54,573 nucleotides of DNA from JAJYVT01 sp035534455 (GCA_035534455.1 DATLRV010000039.1:1-54573), one strand, 5' to 3'. Positions 32,992 to 40,849 are shown, numbered from the stretch's first letter. The notes: generated by a model not told the origin, from the sequence alone. Numbers and translations: made by a program.

Positions 32992-33018
32992 GGCGGGTCT
33001 CCGGCGGCGGCGGCGTCT

Positions 33019-33045
33019 CTGGCACTCGATTGTACCGAGTGCCAG
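33019..33045 (-). promoter_or_regulatory. CIRCE operator and promoter of hrcA-dnaJ
   Basis: CTGGCACTC, a 9-nt spacer and GAGTGCCAG form a CIRCE element. On the minus strand the spacer reads GGTACAATC, so the -10 box TACAAT sits exactly between the operator arms and would be occluded by HrcA. The arms match those of the element at 9125-9151. Confidence 0.9.
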
Positions 33046-33112
33046 CCCGCGACGGTCGCCTGCCGTCCCTGCCCCGCGTCGCGCCGCACGCGGTCCCGGC
33101 ACGCGTGACGGC

Positions 33113-34930
33113 TCAATCGTCGAGCCGGAGCGCGGCGATGAAGGCCTCCTGGGGCACCTCGACTCGCCCGATGCTCTTCATCCGCTTCTTCCCTTCCTTC
33201 TGCCGCTCGAGCAGCTTGCGCTTCCGGGTGATGTCACCCCCGTAGCACTTGGCGAGCACGTCCTTGCGGCGGGCCTTGATTGTCTCGCGCGCGACGATGC
33301 GCCCGCCGATGGCCGCCTGGATGGGCACGTTGAAGAGCTGTCGGGGGATCAGCTCGCGCAGCTTCTCGGTCATCCGCCGGCCGTAGGCGTCGGCCTGCGA
33401 ACGGTGGACGATCGTCGAGAAGGCGTCCACGGGGGTGTGGTTGATGAGCAGGTCGACGCGCACCAGGTTGCCGGTGGCGTAGCCCGACGGCTCGTAGTCG
33501 AGGCTCGCGTAGCCCTTGGTCCGGCTCTTCAACTGGTCGAAGAAGTCCACGACCACCTCGGCGAGCGGGATCGAGTAGACGAGCTCCACCCGCTCGGGCG
33601 AGAGGTACTCCATCCGCTGCATCTCGGCCCTCCGCCCCTGGCACAGATCCATGACCGTCCCCGTGTACTCCGAGGGGGTCAGCACGGTCGCGGTGAGCAT
33701 CGGCTCGTCGACGTGGTCGATGCGCGCGGCGTCGGGAAGCTCCGTCGGGTTGTCGACCTCCACCACCGACCCGTCGGTGAGGTACGCGCGGTACTCGACC
33801 GACGGCGCGGTCGCGATGAGCGAGAGGTCGAACTCGCGCTCGAGCCGCTCCCGGATGATCTCCATGTGCAGGAGCCCGAGGAACCCGCACCGGAAGCCGA
33901 ACCCGAGTGCGTGCGAGGACTCGGGCTCGTACGTGAAGCTCGCGTCGTTCAGCTTGAGCCTGTCGAGCGCGTCGCGGAGATCGGGCAGCTCGTCGCCGTC
34001 GATCGGGTAGAGCCCGCAGAAGACCATCGGCTTCGGGTCGCGGTAGCCCGCGAGCGGCTCGTTGGCGGGCGACGCGGCGTCGGTCACGGTCTCGCCCGAC
34101 CGCGCCTCGCCGACATCCTTGATGCCCGCGACGAGGTAGCCCACCTCACCGGGACCGAGCTCGTCGGCGCGCCTCGGCTCGGGCGTGCGCACGCCGATCT
34201 CCTCGACGTCGTGGACGGCCCCCGCCTGCATGAACCGCAGCCGCCGTCCCGACGACATGACCCCGTCGACCACCCGCACCGAGGACACCACCCCGCGGTA
34301 CTGGTCGTAGGCCGAGTCGAAGATGAGCGCCCTGAGCGGCGCAGCACGCGAACCCCCTGGCGGAGGAACCCGTTCGACGATCGCGTCGAGCAGCTCGGGT
34401 ACCCCCTGGCCGGTCTTCGCAGAGATCCGCAGGATCTTGTCGGCGGCGAGACCGAGCACCTGCTCGATCTCCTTCGCCGTCCGCTCGGGGTCGGCCGCCG
34501 GCAGGTCGATCTTGTTCAGCACCGCCACGATCTCGAGGTCGTGCTCGATCGCCTGGTAGGTGTTGGCGAGGGTCTGGGCCTGGATGCCCTGCGAGGCGTC
34601 GACGAGCAGGACCGCACCCTCGCAGGCGGCCAGCGACCGGCTCACCTCGTAGGCGAAGTCCACGTGCCCGGGGGTGTCGATGAGGTGCAGCACGTAGTCG
34701 CGGTAGATGACCCGGACGTTCTGGGCCTTGATCGTGATCCCGCGCTCGCGTTCGATGTCCATCGAGTCCAGGTACTGCTCGCGCATCAGGCGGGGGTCGA
34801 CCGCGCCCGTCAGCTCGAGGATGCGATCAGACAGCGTCGACTTGCCGTGGTCGACGTGGCTGATGATGGAGAAGTTGCGGATGCGCTCGGTCGGCACCTT
34901 GCCGGGTGCCGACACGCCGGACGAGGACAC
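33113..34930 (-). CDS. lepA: Elongation factor 4 (LepA)
   Basis: A 605-residue translational GTPase. G1 HVDHGKSTLSDRI, G2 RERGITIKAQ, G3 DTPGHVDFAYEV and G4 NKIDLP; downstream are the LepA-specific FGFRCGFLGLLHMEII and RKDVLAKCYGGDITRKRKLL. It promotes ribosome back-translocation or late assembly under stress. GTG 34930 is used as the start, consistent with a short lead-in before IRNFSIISHVDHGKS. It is divergent from rpsT and upstream of hrcA, the usual actinobacterial order. Confidence 0.97.
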   Translation of the reverse strand: MSSSGVSAPGKVPTERIRNFSIISHVDHGKSTLSDRILELTGAVDPRLMREQYLDSMDIERERGITIKAQNVRVIYRDYVLHLIDTPGHVDFAYEVSRSLAACEGAVLLVDASQGIQAQTLANTYQAIEHDLEIVAVLNKIDLPAADPERTAKEIEQVLGLAADKILRISAKTGQGVPELLDAIVERVPPPGGSRAAPLRALIFDSAYDQYRGVVSSVRVVDGVMSSGRRLRFMQAGAVHDVEEIGVRTPEPRRADELGPGEVGYLVAGIKDVGEARSGETVTDAASPANEPLAGYRDPKPMVFCGLYPIDGDELPDLRDALDRLKLNDASFTYEPESSHALGFGFRCGFLGLLHMEIIRERLEREFDLSLIATAPSVEYRAYLTDGSVVEVDNPTELPDAARIDHVDEPMLTATVLTPSEYTGTVMDLCQGRRAEMQRMEYLSPERVELVYSIPLAEVVVDFFDQLKSRTKGYASLDYEPSGYATGNLVRVDLLINHTPVDAFSTIVHRSQADAYGRRMTEKLRELIPRQLFNVPIQAAIGGRIVARETIKARRKDVLAKCYGGDITRKRKLLERQKEGKKRMKSIGRVEVPQEAFIAALRLDD

Positions 34931-35099
34931 GGTTTGTCGATCGTAGTGGTGCCGGGGAACGCCCCGGACGATGCCGGTCGACGGGAGGCACCCGCGGGAC
35001 CCCCTGCTAGGATGGCTGGCCGCCGCATTCCCGGGAACCCCGGGGCAGCGCGCCACCGGCTCCACCGGTGGCCCCAGACCGCAGATCGAGGAACGCACC

Positions 35100-35363
35100 G
35101 TGGCGAACATCAAGTCCCAGATCAAGCGCAACCGGCAGAACGAGCGACGCCGGCTCCGCAACAAGGCTGTCCGCTCCGAGATGCGCACCCGGACCAAGAC
35201 GGCCGTCGCGGAGGCGGAAGCGGGCGGCGAGCAGGCGGTCGAGACCCTGCGGGCCGCGGTGAAGCGCATCGACAAGGCTGCGGCGCAGGGCGTGATCCAC
35301 AAGAACCAGGCGGCGAACCGCAAGTCACGGCTCATGCAGCGGATCGCGAAACTCTCCTCCTGA
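35100..35363 (+). CDS. rpsT: 30S ribosomal protein S20
   Basis: An 87-residue highly basic helical protein with the S20 opening VANIKSQIKRNRQNERRRLR and the conserved IHKNQAANRKSRLM near the end. The GTG 35100 start follows GAGGAA. The rpsT-lepA-holA neighbourhood is typical of Gram-positive genomes. The same frame is open far upstream but without conservation. Confidence 0.96.
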   Translation: MANIKSQIKRNRQNERRRLRNKAVRSEMRTRTKTAVAEAEAGGEQAVETLRAAVKRIDKAAAQGVIHKNQAANRKSRLMQRIAKLSS

Positions 35364-35374
35364 TCGACGTGCGC

Positions 35375-35404
35375 GTCCGGCCGCTGCGCCCGTCACGGCC
35401 GGAC
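35375..35404. terminator. Hairpin between rpsT and holA
   Basis: GTCCGGCCG (35375-35383) and CGGCCGGAC (35396-35404) form a 9-bp perfect stem with a 12-nt loop, 11 nt after the rpsT stop. No T tract follows. It could end rpsT and, on the other strand, the convergent holA transcript. Confidence 0.6.
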
Positions 35405-35453
35405 CGGGACGGCGGGACTGCCGTACAGCGCTCGGGCCGATGGGCCCCAAGGG

Positions 35454-36506
35454 TCAACGGCGCACGCGCCCACGCGACCCGGCGACGCTCCGGGAGGTGC
35501 GTCCCCCCGCGCTCTTCGTGCGCGCGAGGCGGGCGAGCCGGGCCACGAGGACCTCGAGGACCAGGTCCGTCGGGAGCGCCGTCATCCCCTTCACGTCGAG
35601 GTCGGCATCGGCGACGAGGGTGACGGCCTGACCGATGCGCTCGCTCCCCAGCTGGCGGGCCCGTTCGAGCGCCTTCTTCGCGACGAAGGGGCTCCGCGCC
35701 CCGAGCAGCGCCGCGGAGTCCTCGCCCGTGACCACGTCCGCGCCGTCGAGGCGAAGCATGTTGGAGAAGTGGCCGTGGAGCGTCGCCACGACGACCGGGG
35801 CCGCCCGTCCCGCCGCGAGCAGGCGATGCAGGGCGCGCAACGCCGCCGGGACGTCGCCGGCGTCCACCGCGTCGGTCAGCTCCCACGGGGGCACCGCCCC
35901 CGCCTCGCCGAGGAAGGGCTCGAGGGCCACCACGCTCACGGTCGCGCCCTCGCCGTAGGCCGCCGCGAGCGACTCGACCAGCCCCTCCAGGCGGCCGACG
36001 TCCTCGCCGAGGTGCTCTTCGAGCCGGCGTGCCGCCGCAGCGTCGAGCTTCACGGGCGCGTGCCGCAGCTGCTCGGCCAACCACCGGCCGCGCTCCCTCC
36101 CCCGCCCTGCGGCGGCGTCGACGACCTCGCCGGCCGCGGTCGCCACCTTGACCAGTGCGGCGGGGATCGTGCCGCCGCCCGCCACGAGGACAACATGCAC
36201 CGAGGGGAGCGGGCTCTCCAACGTGTCTGCGAGTCGCGCCGCGTCGCCGGCGCCGAGGCGGCCGGCCTCGCGCACCACGACGACGCGGCGGTCGACCAGG
36301 AACGGGGGCGTCGTGCAGGCGTCGACGATCGCGGCCACGTCGAGCTCGTCTCCTGCGCCGTGCTCCTCGACGGCGAGCGACGGGTCGATGCCGGCCACCA
36401 GCCGGTCGACGAGCGACCGCGTCGCCTGGGCGACGAGTGCCGGGTCGTCCCCGCGAACGAGATGTACGGGCACCTGGGCGCGTCCCGCCGCCCGCGGCGG
36501 CGTCAC
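35454..36506 (-). CDS. holA: DNA polymerase III delta subunit HolA
   Basis: A 350-residue clamp-loader delta subunit. Recognised by VPVHLVRGDDPALVAQAT at the start, then PPFLVDRRVVVVREAGRLG (the AAA+ region lacking a usable Walker A), LAEQLRHAPVKLDAAAARRL and LHGHFSNMLRLDGAD in the collar. It opens the beta clamp at the fork. The start is GTG 36506, overlapping the upstream folP-like stop (GTGA). It ends opposite rpsT, as in many Gram-positive genomes. Confidence 0.88.
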   Translation of the reverse strand: MTPPRAAGRAQVPVHLVRGDDPALVAQATRSLVDRLVAGIDPSLAVEEHGAGDELDVAAIVDACTTPPFLVDRRVVVVREAGRLGAGDAARLADTLESPLPSVHVVLVAGGGTIPAALVKVATAAGEVVDAAAGRGRERGRWLAEQLRHAPVKLDAAAARRLEEHLGEDVGRLEGLVESLAAAYGEGATVSVVALEPFLGEAGAVPPWELTDAVDAGDVPAALRALHRLLAAGRAAPVVVATLHGHFSNMLRLDGADVVTGEDSAALLGARSPFVAKKALERARQLGSERIGQAVTLVADADLDVKGMTALPTDLVLEVLVARLARLARTKSAGGRTSRSVAGSRGRVRR

Positions 36507-37510
36507 GGCGCCTGCCGCTCCGGCACCGGCTCGCCCGCGCGGGCAGAGAGGATCTCGGCCAGCACGTCGCGGACCCGCACGGTCCCTGCGACGTCGTGCA
36601 CGCGCAGCACCCTGCACCCCAGCGTGATCCCCATCGCGGCCGCGGCCAGCGATGCCTCGCGACGCTCGGTGAGCTCCAGCCCGAGCTCGACCCCGAGGAA
36701 CGTCTTGTTCGACGCCGACAGCAAGAGGGGGTACCCGAGCCCGGCGAGCACGTCTGACGCGCGCAACAGTGCCAGGGAATGGGCGGCGGTCTTGCCGAGA
36801 TCGAGCCCCGCGTCCAGGACGATCCTGTCGGGTGACAGACCCGCTGCGACCGCCCGCGCCGCGCGCTCGACGAGGAAGCCCGCGACCGTGGCCACCACGT
36901 CGACGTAGCGGGGTTCGGGGTCGGCGACCCGCGGCGCGAGGCGGATGTGCGTCGCGACGACCGACGCTCCCGCGGCCTCTGCGACCTGCAGGTAGTCGGG
37001 ATCGGCGAACCCGCTGATGTCGTTGCCGAGCACCGCACCCGCGGCGAACGACGCCGCGGCCACCCCCGCCCGCCAGGTGTCGACCGATACCGGGACGTCG
37101 AACCGCGCCGTGATGGCCTCGATCGCCGGGACCACCCGGTCGAACTCCTCCGGCTCGCTCACCTCGGGACCTGGGCCGGCCTTGACGCCGCCCACGTCGA
37201 GAACGTCGGCCCCCTCTGCAACGTGCTGCTCCGCACGCCGCAAGAGCTCGTCGAGCTCGAAGGTCGCGCCGCGGTCGTAGAAGGAGTCCGGGGTGCGGTT
37301 CAAGATGCCCATCACGAGGGCGCGGTGGCCGATGTCGTAACGACGGGCGCCGAGCGTCAGGGCCCTGACGGGCCGGCCCACTGCCGTGGCCGGCGACACC
37401 GTGGGTGACGGAGCAGTGGTGGTCATGGCGGTCATGGCGGTCGAGGCGGTCGAGGCGGTCGAATCCGTCCCCGTCACGTTGCTGTCGCCCGTTTCCACGG
37501 AGGCGACCAT
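36503..37510 (-). CDS. folP2: Dihydropteroate synthase homologue, FolP2 type
   Basis: A 335-residue TIM-barrel protein of the DHPS family: MGILNRTPDSFYDRGATF, DVLDVGGVKAGPGPEVSEPEEFDRV, VSVDTWRAGVAAAS and GNDISGF. In true FolP the second loop reads D-GGESTRPG; here it is GGVKAGPG, which matches the mycobacterial FolP2 paralogue, reported to lack DHPS activity. So a role in folate synthesis should not be assumed. The first 40 residues are Thr/Ala/Ser-rich, partly built by a 9-bp tandem repeat; starts downstream are possible. Confidence 0.8.
   Translation of the reverse strand: MVASVETGDSNVTGTDSTASTASTAMTAMTTTAPSPTVSPATAVGRPVRALTLGARRYDIGHRALVMGILNRTPDSFYDRGATFELDELLRRAEQHVAEGADVLDVGGVKAGPGPEVSEPEEFDRVVPAIEAITARFDVPVSVDTWRAGVAAASFAAGAVLGNDISGFADPDYLQVAEAAGASVVATHIRLAPRVADPEPRYVDVVATVAGFLVERAARAVAAGLSPDRIVLDAGLDLGKTAAHSLALLRASDVLAGLGYPLLLSASNKTFLGVELGLELTERREASLAAAAMGITLGCRVLRVHDVAGTVRVRDVLAEILSARAGEPVPERQAP
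37421..37463. repeat. 9-bp tandem repeat in the folP2 leader
   Basis: About five units of GCGGTCATG or GCGGTCGAG in a row. On the minus strand they encode TAM/TAS triplets in the low-complexity N-terminus of the DHPS homologue. Confidence 0.9.
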
Positions 37511-37550
37511 AGTGAAGGGGCGTCACGCGGCGGTGGCCCGGAACTTCCAC

Positions 37551-37579
37551 TTGCGCCCGTCGATTCTCCGGTCTACAAT
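37551..37579 (+). promoter_or_regulatory. Promoter of the c-di-GMP riboswitch transcript
   Basis: TTGCGC (37551-37556), 17 bp, TACAAT (37574-37579): a strong match to a primary-sigma promoter. The predicted start near 37586 lies just before the riboswitch aptamer. The -35 box is identical to that of the prepilin gene. Confidence 0.75.
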
Positions 37580-37597
37580 GATTTGGTCTCGGTGCGC

Positions 37598-37695
37598 TCG
37601 TGCAGGCGCCGACGAAACGGCAAACCCGCCGTGAGGTGGGGACGCAAAGTCACGGGGCTCTCCGAGCTAGCCGGACCGCCGAATCGGCCCGCCGC
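37598..37695 (+). ncRNA. c-di-GMP-I (GEMM-I) riboswitch aptamer
   Basis: The conserved GEMM-I core is clear: AAACGGCAAACC (37615-37626), a stem CCGCC/GGTGG capped by the GNRA tetraloop GTGA (37631-37634), GGGACGCAAAG (37639-37649) and a second hairpin GGCTC-TCC-GAGCTAGCC acting as tetraloop receptor arm. Outer pairing GGC-G-CCGA (about 37604-37611) with TCGG-CCC-GCC (about 37684-37693) closes the junction. This class binds cyclic di-GMP and often controls motility, pili or signalling genes. Downstream, a short hairpin GGCTC-GTC-GAGCC (about 37725-37737) precedes the GGAGGG ribosome binding site, so translational control of the following small ORF is plausible. Confidence 0.9.
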
Positions 37696-37759
37696 AAGCG
37701 TGCCATCTTCCGGCGTTCCCCGGTCGGCTCGTCGAGCCAAGACGGAGGGAATGGCACTC

Positions 37760-37888
37760 ATGGGAGAGAGCACCAGCCGCATGTTGGGCGGCGTGGGCTA
37801 CCGATCGTCCCGTTCAGGGTCGACCCGTGGGCAGTGCGCGGGTCGGGTGCGCCGTGCCGGTTCCCTCCCAGGTCGCCTCAGGGGATAG
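37760..37888 (+). CDS. Small Arg/Gly/Ser-rich peptide gene under the c-di-GMP riboswitch
   Basis: A 42-residue frame (MGESTSRMLGGVGYRSSRSG...), or 45 residues if ATG 37751 is used. GGAGGG (37744-37749) is well placed for ATG 37760 and too close to 37751. The peptide has nine arginines, no lysine, one acidic residue, one cysteine and a GG pair after MLGG; no membrane segment. It is the only frame in good position between the riboswitch and the hairpin at 37899, so either it is translated or the transcript acts as RNA. Not recognised as any family. Function unknown. Confidence 0.45.
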   Translation: MGESTSRMLGGVGYRSSRSGSTRGQCAGRVRRAGSLPGRLRG

Positions 37889-37898
37889 GGAGCCGAGC

Positions 37899-37934
37899 GG
37901 CGGAGCCCCCCGCCCCCCGCCAGGGGGCTCCGCC
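37899..37934. terminator. Bidirectional terminator after the riboswitch transcript
   Basis: GGCGGAGCCCCC (37899-37910) pairs with GGGGGCTCCGCC (37923-37934): a 12-bp perfect stem, 12-nt loop. It lies 10 nt after the small ORF stop and 9 nt from the end of the convergent gene at 37944, so it can serve both. No T tract is present. Confidence 0.75.
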
Positions 37935-37943
37935 GCCACCGGC

Positions 37944-39308
37944 CTATCGGTCCTGCAGCCGCAAGACCGCCTCCCGCAACAGCTCGTCCACGTCGCGGCG
38001 GTCACCCGGCCCCGCTTCCACGTGAGCGGTGCGCACGGCACCGGGTCGCTCGAGCGCCGCCCCGACCGCCGCCGCGAGCCGCCGCTCGACCCTGTCGCCG
38101 GTCCGGGCCGGGAGCAGCACGATCGCCGCAGCGAGGACGCGCCCGTCGATGCGGGCCACCGGATCGCCGAACCGCAGCTCCTTCGTCAGGACACGAGCCG
38201 CGATCGGCGTTGTGCGCTCTTCGGGGACCTCCACGAGCACGATCGCAAACGTCCCCGCGGCACGGCTGTCGGGGTCGAGCAACCTCCCCGTCGCGCTGAA
38301 GAACTGCGCGAGCCCCGGCAGTCCGGTGTGCCGATCGGGCTCTGCCCACCAGGCGGCCGGCACGTCGACGGGCGTCTCTCCGGCAGGAGCCGCCGGCGCC
38401 TCGGGCGGAACTGGCGGCGCCGGCGAGACCGGCAACTGACCGGTCGCGGGTGACGGGGTGCCCGACGGGGTGGCTTCGGCCGGCGCGGTGCCGGGCGGGG
38501 TGGCTTCGCTGGCCGGCGCGGTGCCGGGCGGGGCTTCGCCGGGCGGGGTGGCCTGCGGGGCGGCTCCGGCCGGCGCGGTGCCCGGCGGGGTCACTTCGGG
38601 GGGCACGGTCGCAGGCCGGACGGAGGCGGCGGTGTCGCCCGTCGCCTCCGCTTCCACCTCCCCCTCGTCGGCACGGACGGCCGGCGCGTGCGCTTCGGGG
38701 GCACGGAACGCGGTCAGCCGCAGACCGGCTGTGGGGGGCGCCGCGCGGTTCGGCAGGGCCCACGGCCATTCCTGGCGGGTCTCGACAGTGCGCGCGGCAT
38801 TCGCCGCACAGGGAACGCCGTCGGCAGCGGTCTCCGCCGCCGAGCCCCCCTCTCGGGCCGATCCCCCCTCTCGGGCCGATCCCCCCTCTCCCGCTCGGGA
38901 GCCTCCGTTCATCTGCGCGACGACGTCCAGATGGCGGGACAGGCGCTCGGCCAGCCGCTCGAGCACCTCGAGCTGCGGCGCGTCGAACGTCCGGTCGCGC
39001 TCAGCCACCAGCCCGATCATGTTGTCGCGACGAGCGCCACGAAGCGGCGCGACCGCAAGGGTCAGAGCCCCGCCGAGCTGCACGCTTCTCACGAACACCC
39101 GAGCCTGGGAGAACTCGGGGTCCGCCGATGCCTGCTGCACGAGCTCGGCGAGCTCTCCGGGCGTGAGCCCGTCCGAGGACCCCGCTTCGGGCACCGAGAT
39201 GATCCGGAGCCCGCCTCCGGCCCGGAGCGCGGCGAACGCGGTGCCCGCAGCGGCGTCGCTGCGAGCGACCCGGAGAAGGTTCTCGACGGTGGTCGTTCCG
39301 ACGTGCAC
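37944..39308 (-). CDS. GAF-like protein with a degenerate GGDEF domain
   Basis: A 454-residue cytoplasmic protein. Residues 1-130 resemble a GAF sensor domain (TAFAALRAGGGLRIISVPE, then LAVAPLRGARRDNMIGLVAERDRTFDA, a GAF-type end). Residues 135-310 are a Pro/Ala/Thr-rich linker with repeated PPGTAPA units. Residues 320-454 follow the GGDEF fold (DRHTGLPGLAQFF; FAIVLVEV; LRFGDPVARIDGRVLAAAIVLL), but the active-site loop is ARIDGR instead of GGDEF and the metal Asp is absent. So it should not make c-di-GMP; it may bind nucleotide or a partner. It ends 9 nt from the terminator of the riboswitch transcript and follows the active PAS-GGDEF gene by 15 nt. Confidence 0.72.
   Translation of the reverse strand: MHVGTTTVENLLRVARSDAAAGTAFAALRAGGGLRIISVPEAGSSDGLTPGELAELVQQASADPEFSQARVFVRSVQLGGALTLAVAPLRGARRDNMIGLVAERDRTFDAPQLEVLERLAERLSRHLDVVAQMNGGSRAGEGGSAREGGSAREGGSAAETAADGVPCAANAARTVETRQEWPWALPNRAAPPTAGLRLTAFRAPEAHAPAVRADEGEVEAEATGDTAASVRPATVPPEVTPPGTAPAGAAPQATPPGEAPPGTAPASEATPPGTAPAEATPSGTPSPATGQLPVSPAPPVPPEAPAAPAGETPVDVPAAWWAEPDRHTGLPGLAQFFSATGRLLDPDSRAAGTFAIVLVEVPEERTTPIAARVLTKELRFGDPVARIDGRVLAAAIVLLPARTGDRVERRLAAAVGAALERPGAVRTAHVEAGPGDRRDVDELLREAVLRLQDR
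38845..38886. repeat. 18-bp tandem repeat in the GAF protein linker
   Basis: CCCCCCTCTCGGGCCGAT occurs twice in tandem (38845-38862, 38863-38880) plus a partial copy. On the minus strand each unit encodes EGGSAR. Confidence 0.9.
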
Positions 39309-39323
39309 GAGTGAACGACGCCG

Positions 39324-40730
39324 TCAGTTCGGCCGGCGGCTCGTGGCCCGGTCGCGCTTGTGCCGGTACATGGCGCGGTCAGCCTTCGCCAGCAGCGTAT
39401 CCGGGCCGACGTCACCCTTGTCGGTGCTCACCCAGCCCATCGACGCGCCGACGTCGAACGCGATGCCCCGAACCGTGAACGGCGCGGACAGCACCTTCCG
39501 GAGACGGGAGACGACGAGGTCGTCGTCCGGAGGTTGCACGGTGGTGGCGTGGGCGATGACGAACTCGTCGCCGCCGAGCCTGGCGACGACGTCGTCGCTC
39601 CGCACGGCTCCGCGAAGACGGCGGGCGAACGCCCCGAGAACTTCGTCTCCCATGTCGTGTCCGTGCTCGTCGTTGATCCGCTTGAAGTCGTCGAGGTCCG
39701 TGTAGATGAGCGCCACCGAACCGCCGCGGCGACCGAGCCCCTGCAACATGCGGCGGAGCTCCTCGAGGAGGAGGTACCGATTGGCGAGCCCCGTGAGCGG
39801 GTCGTAGAGGGCGTAATGGCTGAGACGCTGCTGCTCCATCCACTCCGCAGTCGTGTCGTGCAGCACCACCAGCACGCCCCGCTGTCCTTCGATCGGGAAC
39901 GGCCTCGCCGACACGGCCAGGTGGCGCGGGCCGTCCGCCTCTTCGCCGACCGTGAGGTGCGCGTCGCGTGCGACGCCTTCTTGGAGCGCGAGCAGTCCCG
40001 GGTGACGGTCGTGCGCCAGCACCTTGCCGTCCTCGGTCCGGAGCCCGCTCGTCATCGGGATCTGCGAGCCAAGAAGCGTGCGCCCCGGCGGCAGCCCGTG
40101 CATCGCGTCCGCCGTACGGTTCGTGAGGACCACGATCCCCGCCTCGTCGAGGCACATGATCCCGTCGTCGAGACTTGCGACAAGCCCCGCGGCGTCGATG
40201 TGCACGGGCGAGCGCGCGGCACTGGGCGCCGTGGGGGGGCGCACCTCGGTCGTGGTCCCCGACTCGGGCTCATCGACCGGGTGCGCCGGCGCGGGGGGCG
40301 ACCCTGGGCTCGGCAAGAGGCGTGCGACATCCGATGCAAGACGCAGCAGCCCGTCGCGCTGGTAGTCGTCGGGCTCGGGCAACCAGATGTCGACGACGCC
40401 GAGCAACCCGCGCTGCGCGCCGTCCGACCACACCGGCACCACCACGCACGCGAGCGAACGGTCCGCGGACTCCGCCTCTGTGGAGACCTCTGCGTTCCAG
40501 AAGAGCTCCCGGCCGAGCGCAGCGGGGTGGGAGAGGCAGTTTCGCGCCAGCACTTCGATGCGTCGCCAGCCGTCCTCGGGGGGCATCGCGTCAGAAAGGA
40601 CGCGGTGCACCGTGCCTGTCATGGTCACCACGAACGAGCCCAGGCCGAGACAGAGGTCGAGCGCGGTGCGGAGCGAATCGTCGATCGACCCGCCCCCCAT
40701 TGCCGACTCCGTCACCTTCATCATCTCCAT
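39324..40730 (-). CDS. Diguanylate cyclase with GAF-like and PAS domains
   Basis: A 468-residue soluble signalling protein. The N-terminal 150 residues are GAF-like (FWNAEVSTEA, then VVVPVWSDGAQRGLLGVVDI). A PAS domain follows at about 180-295 (LDDGIMCLDEAGIVVLTNRTAD). The GGDEF domain (about 310-468) has DPLTGLANRYLLLEEL, YTDLDDFKRINDEHGHDMGD and RLGGDEFVIA (GGDEF at 386-390), with the inhibitory site RSDD five residues before. All catalytic residues are present, so it should be an active, feedback-controlled cyclase. ATG 40730 is chosen; ATG 40724 and 40721 are alternatives. It is the first gene of a two-gene leftward unit. Confidence 0.9.
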   Translation of the reverse strand: MEMMKVTESAMGGGSIDDSLRTALDLCLGLGSFVVTMTGTVHRVLSDAMPPEDGWRRIEVLARNCLSHPAALGRELFWNAEVSTEAESADRSLACVVVPVWSDGAQRGLLGVVDIWLPEPDDYQRDGLLRLASDVARLLPSPGSPPAPAHPVDEPESGTTTEVRPPTAPSAARSPVHIDAAGLVASLDDGIMCLDEAGIVVLTNRTADAMHGLPPGRTLLGSQIPMTSGLRTEDGKVLAHDRHPGLLALQEGVARDAHLTVGEEADGPRHLAVSARPFPIEGQRGVLVVLHDTTAEWMEQQRLSHYALYDPLTGLANRYLLLEELRRMLQGLGRRGGSVALIYTDLDDFKRINDEHGHDMGDEVLGAFARRLRGAVRSDDVVARLGGDEFVIAHATTVQPPDDDLVVSRLRKVLSAPFTVRGIAFDVGASMGWVSTDKGDVGPDTLLAKADRAMYRHKRDRATSRRPN

Positions 40731-40733
40731 CGG

Positions 40734-40752
40734 AGTGCAACCGTACTGCACT
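40734..40752. promoter_or_regulatory. Inverted repeat next to the PAS-GGDEF start
   Basis: AGTGCA-ACCGTAC-TGCACT is a perfect 6-bp inverted repeat 3 nt upstream of the ATG at 40730. It could be an operator, or a hairpin in the 5' leader. No known regulator is suggested. Confidence 0.35.
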
Positions 40753-40849
40753 GGGCCGCGCCGGACCTCCGACAGCGACGGCCGCGCGCCTCGGTGCGCC
40801 GTAAGGCTCGACGGCCGGCATATCAACCATACCGACGGCCCCGTATGCC

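Noticed and set aside
37600..38025. A 141-codon plus-strand frame starting inside the riboswitch
   Set aside because: Its start lies in the aptamer and it reads through the terminator into the convergent gene; the 42-codon frame with GGAGGG is more credible.
38458..39705. Plus-strand frames of 240-415 codons opposite the GAF/GGDEF genes
   Set aside because: They mirror the Pro/Ala/Thr linker and show no ribosome binding site or motif; the minus-strand genes have recognisable domains.
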